From NCBI RefSeq assembly GCF_001280015.1, contig NZ_LGDV01000051.1, positions 62,001 to 126,000 of the forward strand: a stretch of 64,000 bases of DNA. The letters are read 5' to 3'. Below, in pieces: positions 16,217 through 26,329 of the stretch (its first letter is position 1; each line of letters starts with the position of its first letter). The notes under the pieces are model-generated. The model ran no database searches. It was given only the letters and a program-made list of their open reading frames with translations, and was not told where the DNA came from. The DNA is from Streptomyces sp. MMG1121. Its GTDB lineage: Bacteria; Actinomycetota; Actinomycetes; Streptomycetales; Streptomycetaceae. The translations under genes and the position numbers were made by a program.

Positions 16217-16783
16217 ATGGGCAGATGGACGCCGGACGCGCGCGGACGCCTCGCGACGGCCGCACTTGAGCTGTACGGCGAGCGCGGGTACGAGCAGACC
16301 ACCGTGGCGGAGATCGCCAAGAGGGCCGGGCTCACGGAGCGGACCTTCTTCCGGCACTACGCCGACAAGCGCGAGGTGCTGTTCGCCGGCGCCCGTGAGC
16401 TGGAGGACCTGTTCGTGCGCGCGGTCACGGACGCCCCCGAGTCCGCGGCGCCGATCGAAGCGCTGGCGCTCGGTCTGTACGCCGCCGCCGAGATGTTCAC
16501 GGGCCGGCGCCCCTTCGCCCGCACGCGCCATGCCGTGATCACGGCCAACGCGGAACTCCTGGAACGCGAACTGATCAAGCTCGCCTCGCTGTCGGCGGCA
16601 CTCGCCGACACCCTGCGCGGCCGAGGTGTGGCGGAACCGACGGCGAGCCTGGCCGCCGAGGCGGGCGTCGCCGTCTTCAAGGTCGCCTTCGAGCGCTGGA
16701 TCGTCGCGGGCGAGGAACGCGAGCTGGCCGAGCTGACGCGGGAGTCACTGGACGAACTGAAGGCTGTGGCTTCGGGGGGCTAG
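16217..16783 (+). CDS. TetR-family repressor
   Basis: A 188-residue protein. The N-terminal HTH is complete: ATAALELYGERGYEQTTVAE, then IAKRAGLTERTFFRHYADK (residues 15-54), the usual TetR recognition helix. The remaining residues form the variable ligand-binding helices (PFARTRHAVITANAELLERE). It reads away from the SDR gene, and the two near-identical repeats in the shared control region are its likely binding sites. Effector unknown. Confidence 0.9.
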   Translation: MGRWTPDARGRLATAALELYGERGYEQTTVAEIAKRAGLTERTFFRHYADKREVLFAGARELEDLFVRAVTDAPESAAPIEALALGLYAAAEMFTGRRPFARTRHAVITANAELLERELIKLASLSAALADTLRGRGVAEPTASLAAEAGVAVFKVAFERWIVAGEERELAELTRESLDELKAVASGG

Positions 16784-17099
16784 ACGGGGAAGGGGAGTTG
16801 TGGCCTCGGGAGGTCGCACGAGGGGGCGGACGAGGGGGCCGTACCCGCGGTGGGGCGGGGATACGGCCCGTCGCTCGTCCGGGTGCGGGCCGGTGCCGGC
16901 CCGCACCCCCGACTGCTCAGCGACAGCAGGCGCGCAGGCCCGGATGCCACGGGCGGGCGATGGCCGCGAAGCCGCCGTCGGCCGCGACGCCGGCGCCGAG
17001 CGTGTCGCCGTCGCGCAGCACCTGCCGGTCCTGGACGAGGCCGCCCGTGCCGTCCCGGATCGTCTCGACCAGCCAGCGGCCGGTGCCGGGGTGGCATCG
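16784..17099. other. Intergenic, with a possible protein remnant on the minus strand
   Basis: No intact gene. On the minus strand from 17099 down to a TGA at 16917-16919 the frame reads HPGTGRWLVETIRDGTGG and ends GFAAIARPWHPGLRACCR, about 55 residues without a start. It may be the tail of a deleted glycosidase or oxidoreductase gene, but no family could be assigned. The first 130 bases hold nothing recognisable. Confidence 0.3.
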
Positions 17100-19424
17100 C
17101 TACGGCAGCCCCCACGCCGGGCCGGGCTCGCTTACGGCGACGGGCGCGATGACGAGGTCGGGCCGGGAACCGGAGTGGACGAGCACCTCGCGGCCCCTGG
17201 GCAGGTCGATGGCGAGGGTGCCGTCGCCCAGGTCCCTGCTGTGCGCCGGCGTGCCGTCGTCCAGTACCGCCGTGAGGGTCCCGCTCAGACCGTGCCGGAG
17301 CCTGAGCGGCTCGCCCGCCAGGCTCCTGACCCGGACGAACCGGGTGACCCCCGCCGTGCGGACGGCGCTGACCAGGAAGGCACCCTGCGTACGGAAGTCG
17401 TGCAGGGTCACATCCGCCCAGGCGGTCGGGACGGCAGGGAAGACGCGGACGACGCCGCCCCAGCTCTGGCAGAACATGTCGTGCAGGGACTGCGAGGCGG
17501 ACAGCGGCGTCTCGATGACCGGGCCCGCCTCGGTGTAGTGCGTGTTGGCGCGGCAGGGGAAACGGGTGGTGGGGTCGAAGAACTTCCGCAGATAGGTGAT
17601 CGCGGTGTCGCCGTCGCCGGTCATCGCGTACATCGAGGCGGCACCGGTGTAGCTGTAGCCCCGGTGGGCGCCGGTCAGCGCGTGCCAGTGGGCCACCGAC
17701 CTGGTGATCAGGTCACGGCTTGTCGGCTGGTCCCAGTTGACGAGATACAGCGGATACACCATCAGCAGATGCGAGTAGTGCCGGTGGGACTGGGCGTAGG
17801 GGGTGTCGGCGCCGATCATGAAGCCGTTGTCGTCGACCGGATACGGCGTGAGCCTGGCCAGCACCTCCTGCCAGCGCGGAGTCAACTCGTCCTCGACGCC
17901 GAGGAGTTGGGCCGACTCGACGAGGGTCTGGCAGCCCCAGCGGATCAGGGCCAGATCGTAGTTGGTGTCCTGCGGCGGCACCACGGGGTACTCGGGCGAG
18001 AGCGTGCTCGGCAGATGGAGCTTGCCGTCGCTGCCCGGTGTGAGGAAGTGCAGGTAGTAGGTGACGGCCCGGCGCAGCACCGGGTAGATGGTGTCGCGCA
18101 GCAGCGCCTTGTCCATGGAGTGCCGGTACGACAGCCACACGTTGTGCAGCGCCCAGGTGAGGTCGCCGGTCTCGGCACCGGTGCCCGGTTGTCCCACCTC
18201 GCGGTCGCCGAACATGTCGGAACTGCGGCCGATGCCGGAGCTGTCCGTGCGGTAGGCGGTGGGCACGTTGGCGGCGAGCTGCTCCTGGTTCTGCCGCAGC
18301 GTCGTGGCGAGCGCGTCGAGCTCCGGGTGATTGAAGCCATGGATCAGCCAGTACTCCAGCTGGACGTTGAGGTTCCACCAGACGGCCGGCCAGGGGGTGG
18401 GCTCCAGCCATGGCCCGGGGGTGGCCATGACGGGCCCGCCCGCGCGGCTGGCCGAGGCGACCTTGTAGAGCTGGATCCAGTGGAAGCTCTGCAGCCGCTG
18501 GTCGGGGAACGACACGAAGCTCTTGCGGTAGAACGCGTGCCACCAGCGGGTGTGCCGCCGTCTGAGCCCGGCGTACGACGACGCGCGCCGCAGGCTCCGC
18601 AGCGAGTCGGCCTCGGCGGCGGTGTGGGACGGGAAGCTGTGTCCGACGCTGAGCAGGAGGTCGTCGCCGGTGCGGCGGTACGCCGTCGCGGTCTGGCCGC
18701 CGCCGGTCAGCGGCTGGAGCACCTGCTCGGTGCCGTCGGCGGTGGTCCGCGTCGTCCAGGCCGGGTTGGCGGTGTAGCCCGAGGGCGGGGCTTCGCTGAT
18801 GTGCCGGGGGCTCAGCGCCTCCTCGGGATGGAACGTCCAGGTGACCTGCTCACCGCCAAAGGCCGTGACGCGGGCGGCGAAGACCTCGTCGTGGATGTGG
18901 GCGCGGAGGGTGAGCGTGCCGGCGGTCGTGGTGACGGTGCCGGTCAGCTCGGCGTCGAACAGGCTCAGCCGCCAGTCGACGGCGGTGATCGTGCCGACCG
19001 GATCGAGGGTGAGGTGGCCGACCGGCAGGCGGCAGGTGCCCCATGTGCTGCCGAACTCGGGTCGGTGGTCCTGGACGCGGCCGTGCTGGACGGTGAAGCG
19101 GATCCGGTTGGCCCCGGGTTCCTGATAGACCATGCTGCCGAGCAGTCCGTCCCCGAGGAACGGGCCCTCGTACCAGAGGGTCGGCAGTTTCTTCCACAAC
19201 AGGTCCTGGCCGCCCAGGAAACGCTGCCAGGAGCCGTCGGTGGTCATGGTGTCGCGCAGTCTCCAGGGGCGTCCCGCGCCCGCGGACGGAGCGGACCGCG
19301 CTGAGTCGGCTGACGTGCCGGCGTGGGCCGTTCCGGGGAGCGCCGCCATGGCCGCCCCGCCCAGTGCGGTGCCGAGCACGGATCTGCGGGCAACTGGCGA
19401 GCGCTTCTCCGGCTGCGAGGTCAT
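17100..19424 (-). CDS. Exported GH95-like glycoside hydrolase (alpha-L-fucosidase family)
   Basis: A 774-residue enzyme with a Tat signal: twin Arg in ARRSVLGTALGGAAMAAL, cleavage near AHA about residue 35. The architecture resembles GH95: an N-terminal beta-sandwich (GDGLLGSMVYQEPGANRIRF), then an (alpha/alpha)6 barrel with WWNLNVQLEYWLIHGFNHPE, EVGQPGTGAETGDLTWALHN and MYAMTGDGDTAITYL, and a C-terminal beta domain. GH95 inverts alpha-L-fucosides or alpha-L-galactosides of plant and host glycans. Start moved to ATG 19424, with GGAGAG upstream and the twin Arg 13 residues in. It would act outside the cell. No transporter gene accompanies it. Confidence 0.8.
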   Translation of the reverse strand: MTSQPEKRSPVARRSVLGTALGGAAMAALPGTAHAGTSADSARSAPSAGAGRPWRLRDTMTTDGSWQRFLGGQDLLWKKLPTLWYEGPFLGDGLLGSMVYQEPGANRIRFTVQHGRVQDHRPEFGSTWGTCRLPVGHLTLDPVGTITAVDWRLSLFDAELTGTVTTTAGTLTLRAHIHDEVFAARVTAFGGEQVTWTFHPEEALSPRHISEAPPSGYTANPAWTTRTTADGTEQVLQPLTGGGQTATAYRRTGDDLLLSVGHSFPSHTAAEADSLRSLRRASSYAGLRRRHTRWWHAFYRKSFVSFPDQRLQSFHWIQLYKVASASRAGGPVMATPGPWLEPTPWPAVWWNLNVQLEYWLIHGFNHPELDALATTLRQNQEQLAANVPTAYRTDSSGIGRSSDMFGDREVGQPGTGAETGDLTWALHNVWLSYRHSMDKALLRDTIYPVLRRAVTYYLHFLTPGSDGKLHLPSTLSPEYPVVPPQDTNYDLALIRWGCQTLVESAQLLGVEDELTPRWQEVLARLTPYPVDDNGFMIGADTPYAQSHRHYSHLLMVYPLYLVNWDQPTSRDLITRSVAHWHALTGAHRGYSYTGAASMYAMTGDGDTAITYLRKFFDPTTRFPCRANTHYTEAGPVIETPLSASQSLHDMFCQSWGGVVRVFPAVPTAWADVTLHDFRTQGAFLVSAVRTAGVTRFVRVRSLAGEPLRLRHGLSGTLTAVLDDGTPAHSRDLGDGTLAIDLPRGREVLVHSGSRPDLVIAPVAVSEPGPAWGLP

Positions 19425-19658
19425 CGTCGCTCTCCAAACCTGACGGATCATCGAAACATCGGGTGTATCGGGGAACGTAGGGATGCATCGTGCACCTGTC
19501 AATGGCTCCGGGGGTCATTGCTTCCAGACACCTCCGATGTCTTGGGAAGGGGCTGAGGGCAGGGAAGTGGGGGAGAAGGTCCCGGCAACTCGACGGTCCG
19601 ATAACGATCTGCGGACGACCGGAACGCGCGTCCATGAAATGTACATACCATCCGCCGC

Positions 19659-21317
19659 ATGAACAGAGCTGTGAAGATCGGCATCGCCGGTACGTGCACC
19701 GCACTGCTCGCTCTCGGGGGAATCGGTACCTACCACATCGTTCAGGGCCTGACCTCCGGTTCCGCGGGTGACGCCAAGCCGGGGGCGGGGGGCACCTTCG
19801 ACGCGTCCGAGATGTCGAGCACGCCGCCGACGGGCGCCGAAGCGGTGAAGCTGGCCCGCGCGTTCCTGGACAGCTGGTCCAAGCAGCACCTCGACGGCGC
19901 GGCGAGCGACACCGACGTGCCGGACGCCGCCTCCCAGGCACTGCAGGACTACCGTGCCGGGCTGCGTCTGAAGAAGCTGTCGTTCGACCACATCGTCGCG
20001 GTGGGGCCGTCGACGGCGACGCCGGGTGCCACGAAGGTCACCTTCGACGTCACCGCCCAGGTGGCCGGCGGCACCTGGAACTACTCCAGCGCGATCGCGG
20101 TACTCAAGAGCACCAGCGGGCAGCTGGCGGTGCACTGGAACAACTCGGTGCTCCACCCGGGCATGAGCGACGAGCAGAAGCTCACCGCGGGCGAGCTCCC
20201 GGCCGACCCGAGCGCGACCAAGGTGGTCGCGAGCGACGGCAGGACGGACCTGTCCGGCTTCCCGTCCCTGCGGGACATCACGGCGACGATCCGCCAGAAC
20301 GCCAAGCCCGCCGGCGGCAGCGAGGGGACGGGCGTCGCCGTGGTCGACAGCGGTGGCGCGGCGGTGGAGCGGGTGAAGGTCTTCACCAAGGGCCGGGCCC
20401 CCGTGGTCAGGACGACCATCGACGCGGGCCTGCAGCGGGTGGCCGAGACCGCGGTGAAGGACGCCCACCTCCAGGGCAAGCCCGCCGGAACAGTGGCGCT
20501 CGACTGGCGCGACGGCCACATCCTGGCCCTCGCGCACACGGGCGACGACGGGGACATCGCCATCAACGGCATCAAGTCGCCCGGCTCCACGATGAAGATC
20601 ATCACTGCGGCGGCCCTCTTCGACCGGGCCGGACTCACGGCGAGCAGCCCGGCGCCCTGCACGGACTCGCTGATGGCCAACAGCCAGATGTTCCACAACG
20701 ACCCCGGCGTACGGCCCGATCCCGGCGCCTCGCTCGCCCAGGCGTTCACGGTGTCGTGCAACACCTCCTTCATCAAGGACGGGTTCCGCTACCTCGTGCA
20801 CGACGGCGACGCCTCCGCCCTGCACGACGAGGCCGTGAACGTCTTCGGCATGGGCAGCTGGACCATCGGCGGCGGGGTCGCCACCACCGACCCGAGCATC
20901 CCGTCGGACGTGCAAGGCGGCGACCAGGCGGCCCAGTTCATCGGCCAGGGCAAGGTCACGGCCACCCCGCTGTTCATGGCGTCGGTGGCGGCGACCGTCC
21001 GCAACGCCGGCTTCGAGCAGCCCGTCCTGCTGCCCGGACAGCACCAGGAGACCGCGCCCCGGCCCATCTCCGCGCGCACGGCCGGGTATCTCCAGTCGAT
21101 GATGCGCAGTGTCGCCACCAGCGGTACGGCGGCTCCCCGCCTCGGCGGCCTGGCGGGCGTAGGCGCCAAGACCGGCACCGCGGAGGAAGGGGACCACACC
21201 AACGGCTGGCTGACCGCCTACAACTCCCGCGTCTCGGTCGCGGCACTCGTCGAAGGGGGCACCTCGGGCGTGGACTCCGCCGGATACGTCGTACGACGAC
21301 TGCTGACCGGCGGCTGA
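19659..21317 (+). CDS. Penicillin-binding protein (NTF2-like domain plus transpeptidase)
   Basis: A 552-residue, single-membrane-anchor protein (signal or anchor IGIAGTCTALLALGG). Residues 60-165 form an NTF2/MecA_N-like domain, and the rest a penicillin-binding transpeptidase with all three motifs: SxxK at Ser310-Lys313 (PGSTMK), SxN at 366-368 (SCN), KTG at 504-506 (AKTGTAEE). This is the layout of actinobacterial PbpA-like class B proteins that cross-link peptidoglycan; many have lowered beta-lactam affinity. It is shorter than the usual class B dimerisation region. It stands alone upstream of the conflict module and has its own control region. Confidence 0.88.
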   Translation: MNRAVKIGIAGTCTALLALGGIGTYHIVQGLTSGSAGDAKPGAGGTFDASEMSSTPPTGAEAVKLARAFLDSWSKQHLDGAASDTDVPDAASQALQDYRAGLRLKKLSFDHIVAVGPSTATPGATKVTFDVTAQVAGGTWNYSSAIAVLKSTSGQLAVHWNNSVLHPGMSDEQKLTAGELPADPSATKVVASDGRTDLSGFPSLRDITATIRQNAKPAGGSEGTGVAVVDSGGAAVERVKVFTKGRAPVVRTTIDAGLQRVAETAVKDAHLQGKPAGTVALDWRDGHILALAHTGDDGDIAINGIKSPGSTMKIITAAALFDRAGLTASSPAPCTDSLMANSQMFHNDPGVRPDPGASLAQAFTVSCNTSFIKDGFRYLVHDGDASALHDEAVNVFGMGSWTIGGGVATTDPSIPSDVQGGDQAAQFIGQGKVTATPLFMASVAATVRNAGFEQPVLLPGQHQETAPRPISARTAGYLQSMMRSVATSGTAAPRLGGLAGVGAKTGTAEEGDHTNGWLTAYNSRVSVAALVEGGTSGVDSAGYVVRRLLTGG

Positions 21318-21513
21318 ACCCGGAGCCCCCGGCGGGCGGCAACCGCCCTTGCCGGACGCGACGTGAGGCACCCCGAGTCCTGCGCGCCGTCCGGCCGGTC
21401 GACCGGGGCGGGTGCGCCGTAAAGGCCTTGTGGTGACGGGAGTTATGAACACCGCTACCGGGCAGGCTCGGGGTGGAGCCGCCCGGGCGGGTGGCTTGGA
21501 GGGGGCCGGGCAC

Positions 21514-21900
21514 ATGGCGTATCTGGTGGAACTTCCGCTCGGCGCGGCCGGCGGCCAGCCGCAGGACACCGTCAGGGTGGCGATCACGGAGCAGCCCGCG
21601 GACGGTCTGGTCCAGGTCGCCCGGCCGGGCCAGGTGGTGGCCCGAGCCAGCCGTTCGCTCGCCGAACTGCTCTCCGGCGTACGCCCCGTGGCCGAGAACT
21701 TCGTGGACACCTTCCGCGGGATGGCGCACGGGCCGGACGAGATCTCCATCGAGTTCGGACTCTCGCTCTCCGCCGAGGCCGACGTGGTGATCAGCAGCAC
21801 CTCCGCCCAGGCCAACTTCGCCGTACGGCTGACCTGGGACCGGCGGATACCGCAGGACCCGGCGCCGGACGCGCCCTCCGCCGCCACGGCCGACCGGTGA
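21514..21900 (+). CDS. Trypsin-co-occurring domain protein (trypco1)
   Basis: A 128-residue protein of the CU044_2847/trypco1 type: MAYLVELPLGAAG at the start, VARASRSLAELLSGVRPVAE in the centre, and DEISIEFGLSLSAEADVVIS followed by QANFAVRLTW at the end. Members occur beside trypsin-like proteases and STAND NTPases in predicted bacterial conflict systems, exactly as here, where the next gene starts 26 bp later. ATG 21514, with GGAGGGGG eight bases upstream, is preferred over an ATG at 21445 because the family starts there. Its proposed role is as a sensor or a substrate of the protease. Confidence 0.82.
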   Translation: MAYLVELPLGAAGGQPQDTVRVAITEQPADGLVQVARPGQVVARASRSLAELLSGVRPVAENFVDTFRGMAHGPDEISIEFGLSLSAEADVVISSTSAQANFAVRLTWDRRIPQDPAPDAPSAATADR

Positions 21901-21925
21901 TGGTCTCCCCGGCCGGCGCCGCGGC

Positions 21926-24900
21926 ATGACCGAGACCGCGCGGCAGCCGGACGGCGCGGTACCGGGGCCGGGCCCCGCCACGCTCGGCGCGGCCCTGCTG
22001 CGGATCAGCGACGCGCACGGCGGCCCCCGCGGCGTCGGCTTCCTCGTCACCGAGGACCTCGCCTTCACCTGCGCGCATGTCGTCTCCGCCGCGCTCGGCC
22101 TGCCCGAGGGCACGCGGCCGCCCGCGGCCGCGGAGATCGCCGTCGACCTGCCTCTGGCACAGGGACCGCAGACGCCGGGCCCCGACGCCATCGCCCCCGA
22201 CGCCGTGAGCCCCTCCCGCGCGGCGGCCCGTATCGCGCACTGGGTGCCCGCCGAGCAGTCCGGCGCCGGGGACATCGCGCTCCTGCGGCTGACGGCCCCC
22301 CTGCCCGGGGCGCGGCCGGTGCGGCTGGTCGAGGCGGACGACACCTGGGGGCACCCGGCGCGTGCCTTCGGCTTTCCCGTCGGGCGGCCGGGCGGCGCCT
22401 GGCACTCGGGTGTGCTGCGCGCCCGGCAGGCCGGCGGCTGGGTGCAGGCCGACCTCGCCGCGAGCGGCGGCTACCGCGTGAGCGGCGGGTTCAGCGGCAG
22501 CCCCGTCTGGGACGATCGACTCGGCGGCGTGGTCGGCATGATCACCGTGGCCGAGGCGGGCGATCCCCCGGCCAGCTATCTGATCCCCACCACCACCCTG
22601 CTCGCCGCTCGGCCGGATCTGCGGACCCTGACCCTGCCGCCGTCGCCGTTCCGGGGCCTGGCCGCCTTCCGCGAGGCCGACGCCGCCCTCTTCCACGGCC
22701 GGTCGACGGAGGGCGCGGAACTCGCGGAGCAGGTCCCCGGCCGGCGCTGGACCTGCCTCGTCGGCCCCTCGGGCTGCGGCAAGTCCTCGCTCGCCCTGGC
22801 CGGAGTCGTTCCCCGGCTACGGGCCGACGGTTTCGCCGTGGCCGTCCTGCGCCCGGCCTCCGGCAGCGGACCCGCCGCCGCACTGGCCGCCGTCCTGCTG
22901 CCGCTGCTGGAGCCGGAGTTCTCCGAGGCGGCCCGGCTCGCCGTCCTGCCGAACATCACCGCCCTGCTCACCCGGGGCGCCCTGCCCGATGTCGTCGCCC
23001 GGGTGCTGCACCGCCAGGAACGCGACCGGCTGCTGATCGTCGTGGACCAGTTGGAGGAGGCCTACGGCGCCGGGCCCGGCCTCGCGGGCGAACTGGCCGC
23101 CCTGCTCTTCGCCGACCGGCTCCCGGACCCCGTGCACATCCTGGCCACCCTGCGCGCCGACTTCCTGGAGGCGGCCCTCGCACACCCGGCCACCGGACCC
23201 GCCGTGCGCCGTGGCCTGTATGCACTCGGCCCGCTGGAGCCCGGACAACTGCGGCAGATCGTCACCGCCCCGGTCGACGCGACACCGGGAGTCGGGTACG
23301 AGTCCGGACTCGTCGCCCGCATCCTCACCGACACCGGCGACGCACCGGGCGCGCTGCCACTGCTCGGCTTCACCCTCGACCAGCTCTGGCTGCGGCAGAG
23401 CGGCGGACTGCTCACCCACCGGGCGTACGAGGAACTCGGCGGTGTCACCGGCGCGTTGGGCCGGCACGCCGGCAAGGAGTGGGCGGCACGGGTACCGGCC
23501 GCCGACGAGCCGACCGCCCGCGGGCTGCTCACCGCGCTGGTCCGGGTGCCGATCGGCTCGACCGCCGCCACGCGCCGGACCGCCCGGCGCACCGAACTCG
23601 GCGACACCCGCTGGGAGATCGCGCAACGGCTCGCCCGGAGCAGGCTGCTGGTCACCGGCCTGAGCCCCGACGGCACCGAGACGGTGGAACTCGCCCACGA
23701 GGCACTGATCGGCGGCTGGCCCCGGCTGGCCGCTCGGGTGGCCGAGGACCGGGCGTTCCTGGTGTGGCGCGAGACGCTCCGGCTCGACCTGGACCGCTGG
23801 GAGCGCGCCGGACGCGTCCCCGACCTGCTGCCGGGCCCCGCCGCGCTCACCACCGCCGAACCCTGGCTGCGCGAGCGCCCCGCCGACCTCAGCGACGCGG
23901 AACGCGGCTATCTGGACGTGGGGCGCGCCCATCAGCGCGCGCGGGGCCGCCGGCGCCGTACGTTCCGCTCGGGCCTTGCCCTCTTCGCCGCGCTCGCCCT
24001 CGTGTTCGGCTCGCTCTTCGGCTACTACCGGCACGTCAGCGCCGAGCGGGCCGCGGAGTCCGCCTCCCGCGCGCTCGCCGAGTACTCCGCCGGCCAGGCC
24101 GACGGTGACCCCGTGCGCTCGGCGCAGCTGGCCCTCGCCGCGTACCGCACGTCGCACACCCGCGAGGCACGGGACGCACTGCTGCGGGCCTACCTGGCGA
24201 ACAACTTCTCCGACCGTGTCCTGACCGGGCCACAGGACGCCCCGATCGGAGCCCCGAGCATCACCAGCATCGTCAGCGGTGACGCGGACGCCGTCCAGAC
24301 GAGCCTGGACGGCGACGTGGTGGTCGCCAACTCGGCCGGGGGCCGGGCCACGGTCTTCGTGCACGCGACTGGCGGCCGCGTCCTCAGCCAGCGTTTCGAC
24401 GTGGGCGTACAGGCTGCGCACCCGCTGGTCTCCGGCGACGGCCGACGGGCCGGTTTCCTCACCCTGGACGGCGGCCTGATCTGGTACGACGTGCACCGGG
24501 ACGGCACCGACGGACACCTGCTCGGGGCCGAGGCGCACCGGCTGCCGGCGGTGTCCGGCGCGAACGGCCCGGACCGCGAGTACGACGGCTACCGCGCGGT
24601 GATGTCCGCGGACGGCCGCTACGCCGCCGCCCTCGGTGACGCCGACCTGCTCTGGTGGGACCTGGACGCGCCGGGCGGGACCGCGCACAGCGGCTGGGTT
24701 CCCGCGCCGTCCGGCGTGCTGACGCCGCACGACATCCGGTTCACCCCCGACGGCCGTACACTGCTCGTCCAGGTCAGCCGGTCGATCAAGGACGGCGTCG
24801 GTTACGGGGTGCTGGCGGTCGACCGGATCACCGGCAGGAACCGGACGGTGGTGGCCGGCAAGGACATCCAGGGCGTGAGCATCTCCGGGGACGGCACGGC

Positions 24901-26329
24901 CGTGGCGGTCTGCGCGCAGCACGGCACCGGCGACAGCGTCACCCTGTGGCGGCAGCCCGTCGCGGACGGGCCGGCGAAGCACAGGCCGCCCGGGTACACG
25001 GAGCGGGACCTCTACTGCGACGCGGTGAAGGCCGTCGACACCACCGGCCGCCACGTCGCGGTCCACGAGGACGGGTGGTACAACCTGGTCGACCTGGACC
25101 AACGCACCATCGCGGTCAGTGCCGGGCCGCCGTCCGACGCCGGCCGGATGACCGAATATCCGCTGCTCGGCACCGTCGGCGGTCAGCCCGCGCTGATCGC
25201 GGTGGGCGCCAATCGCGTGGTCTACGGCAGCCTCTCCGCCGCCCGTCGCATCATCCCGGTCGGCCCCGCGGTCCTCACCCGCGACGGCGGAAAGGTGATC
25301 ACCATACTCAAGGACGGCTCGCGCATCGGGATCGTGCCCGTCGGTGCCTCCCGGCCCACGGTCAGGGCCTACCGCCCCGAGCCGTACTGGAAGCCGGCGC
25401 AGAACGACCTCATCGTGTTCGACGGCGGGGAGAAACACCTGGCGGAACGGGTCGGCAGCAACCGTGTCATGATCCGCACGGTGGCCGACCTCCGGCCGCT
25501 CCACGAGATCACCACGGCCGCCTTGCCGGGCGGCGCGAGGGGAAGCCTCAGCTACTTCTTCGACCGGTCGCGGAGCCTTATCACCGTCTCCGGAACGGTG
25601 ATCCAGCGCTGGAACCCGTCCGACGGACGGCAGTTGGCACGCTACGACGCCAAGAACCTCCACCCGTCCTGGACGAACGGCGCACCCAACCTGGTGGTGG
25701 CGGACTACCCCACGCCGGGCCGGGTCGCGATCACCGTGTGGGACCAGCGGCAGGTACGCATCGTCGCCCTCTCCACCGGCCGTACGCAATCCACGCTGGC
25801 CACGGGCCCGGACACCAACACCGTGAACTTCACCAGGGACGACCGGTACTTCGCCCTGTTGCGCCTGGGCGGTGCGGTGGAGTTGTGGCAGCGTGATCCG
25901 CTGCGCAGAGTGCTGGGACCCGTGGGGCTGGGGGAGTTCGACGCGAAGTTCGCGCTCTCCTATCCGAGCAGGAGTACGTTCCTGCTGGCCAGCCATGGCC
26001 TGATCCACCTCTACCGGCTCGGGGACCCGGCCGGGGAGGACGACGTCTACAACCTCGGACCGGCGCCCCCGCAGAACACGCCGTACACCTTCGAAGCCGC
26101 GTCGGCCGACGGCCGGACCGTGATCTACACCGACAGCGACGGCCACAGCGCCCCCCTGCGCCTGGACCCCGACGCCTGGCGCCGCGCCCTGTGCGGGGTC
26201 ATCGGATACCGCGAACTGACCGCCGAGGAACGCTCGGGACTGCCGGTCAAGGTGCCCGACGGCTCCCTCTGTCCGGACCCCCACTCCGGTACGACCGCCC
26301 CCGATCCCGGTCGGCCGGAACTGATGTGA
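21926..26329 (+). CDS. Trypsin-like protease / STAND NTPase / beta-propeller conflict protein
   Basis: A 1467-residue multidomain protein. Residues 15-230: trypsin-like domain with His51 (TCAHVV), Asp116 (GDIALLRL) and Ser190 (GGFSGSPVW), so the triad is intact. Residues 240-660: nSTAND1 NTPase with Walker A GPSGCGKSS (280-288) and Walker B LLIVVDQLEEAY (369-380). One membrane helix at about 682-705 (LALFAALALVFGSLFGYY). The remainder is a degenerate WD40/propeller-like region with repeated DGRYAA- and DGGKVI-type turns, ending in an acidic tail. It couples a ligand-sensing propeller and a NTP switch to a protease. The arrangement suggests an antiphage or cell-suicide response, but no activity is shown. 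Confidence 0.88.
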   Translation: MTETARQPDGAVPGPGPATLGAALLRISDAHGGPRGVGFLVTEDLAFTCAHVVSAALGLPEGTRPPAAAEIAVDLPLAQGPQTPGPDAIAPDAVSPSRAAARIAHWVPAEQSGAGDIALLRLTAPLPGARPVRLVEADDTWGHPARAFGFPVGRPGGAWHSGVLRARQAGGWVQADLAASGGYRVSGGFSGSPVWDDRLGGVVGMITVAEAGDPPASYLIPTTTLLAARPDLRTLTLPPSPFRGLAAFREADAALFHGRSTEGAELAEQVPGRRWTCLVGPSGCGKSSLALAGVVPRLRADGFAVAVLRPASGSGPAAALAAVLLPLLEPEFSEAARLAVLPNITALLTRGALPDVVARVLHRQERDRLLIVVDQLEEAYGAGPGLAGELAALLFADRLPDPVHILATLRADFLEAALAHPATGPAVRRGLYALGPLEPGQLRQIVTAPVDATPGVGYESGLVARILTDTGDAPGALPLLGFTLDQLWLRQSGGLLTHRAYEELGGVTGALGRHAGKEWAARVPAADEPTARGLLTALVRVPIGSTAATRRTARRTELGDTRWEIAQRLARSRLLVTGLSPDGTETVELAHEALIGGWPRLAARVAEDRAFLVWRETLRLDLDRWERAGRVPDLLPGPAALTTAEPWLRERPADLSDAERGYLDVGRAHQRARGRRRRTFRSGLALFAALALVFGSLFGYYRHVSAERAAESASRALAEYSAGQADGDPVRSAQLALAAYRTSHTREARDALLRAYLANNFSDRVLTGPQDAPIGAPSITSIVSGDADAVQTSLDGDVVVANSAGGRATVFVHATGGRVLSQRFDVGVQAAHPLVSGDGRRAGFLTLDGGLIWYDVHRDGTDGHLLGAEAHRLPAVSGANGPDREYDGYRAVMSADGRYAAALGDADLLWWDLDAPGGTAHSGWVPAPSGVLTPHDIRFTPDGRTLLVQVSRSIKDGVGYGVLAVDRITGRNRTVVAGKDIQGVSISGDGTAVAVCAQHGTGDSVTLWRQPVADGPAKHRPPGYTERDLYCDAVKAVDTTGRHVAVHEDGWYNLVDLDQRTIAVSAGPPSDAGRMTEYPLLGTVGGQPALIAVGANRVVYGSLSAARRIIPVGPAVLTRDGGKVITILKDGSRIGIVPVGASRPTVRAYRPEPYWKPAQNDLIVFDGGEKHLAERVGSNRVMIRTVADLRPLHEITTAALPGGARGSLSYFFDRSRSLITVSGTVIQRWNPSDGRQLARYDAKNLHPSWTNGAPNLVVADYPTPGRVAITVWDQRQVRIVALSTGRTQSTLATGPDTNTVNFTRDDRYFALLRLGGAVELWQRDPLRRVLGPVGLGEFDAKFALSYPSRSTFLLASHGLIHLYRLGDPAGEDDVYNLGPAPPQNTPYTFEAASADGRTVIYTDSDGHSAPLRLDPDAWRRALCGVIGYRELTAEERSGLPVKVPDGSLCPDPHSGTTAPDPGRPELM

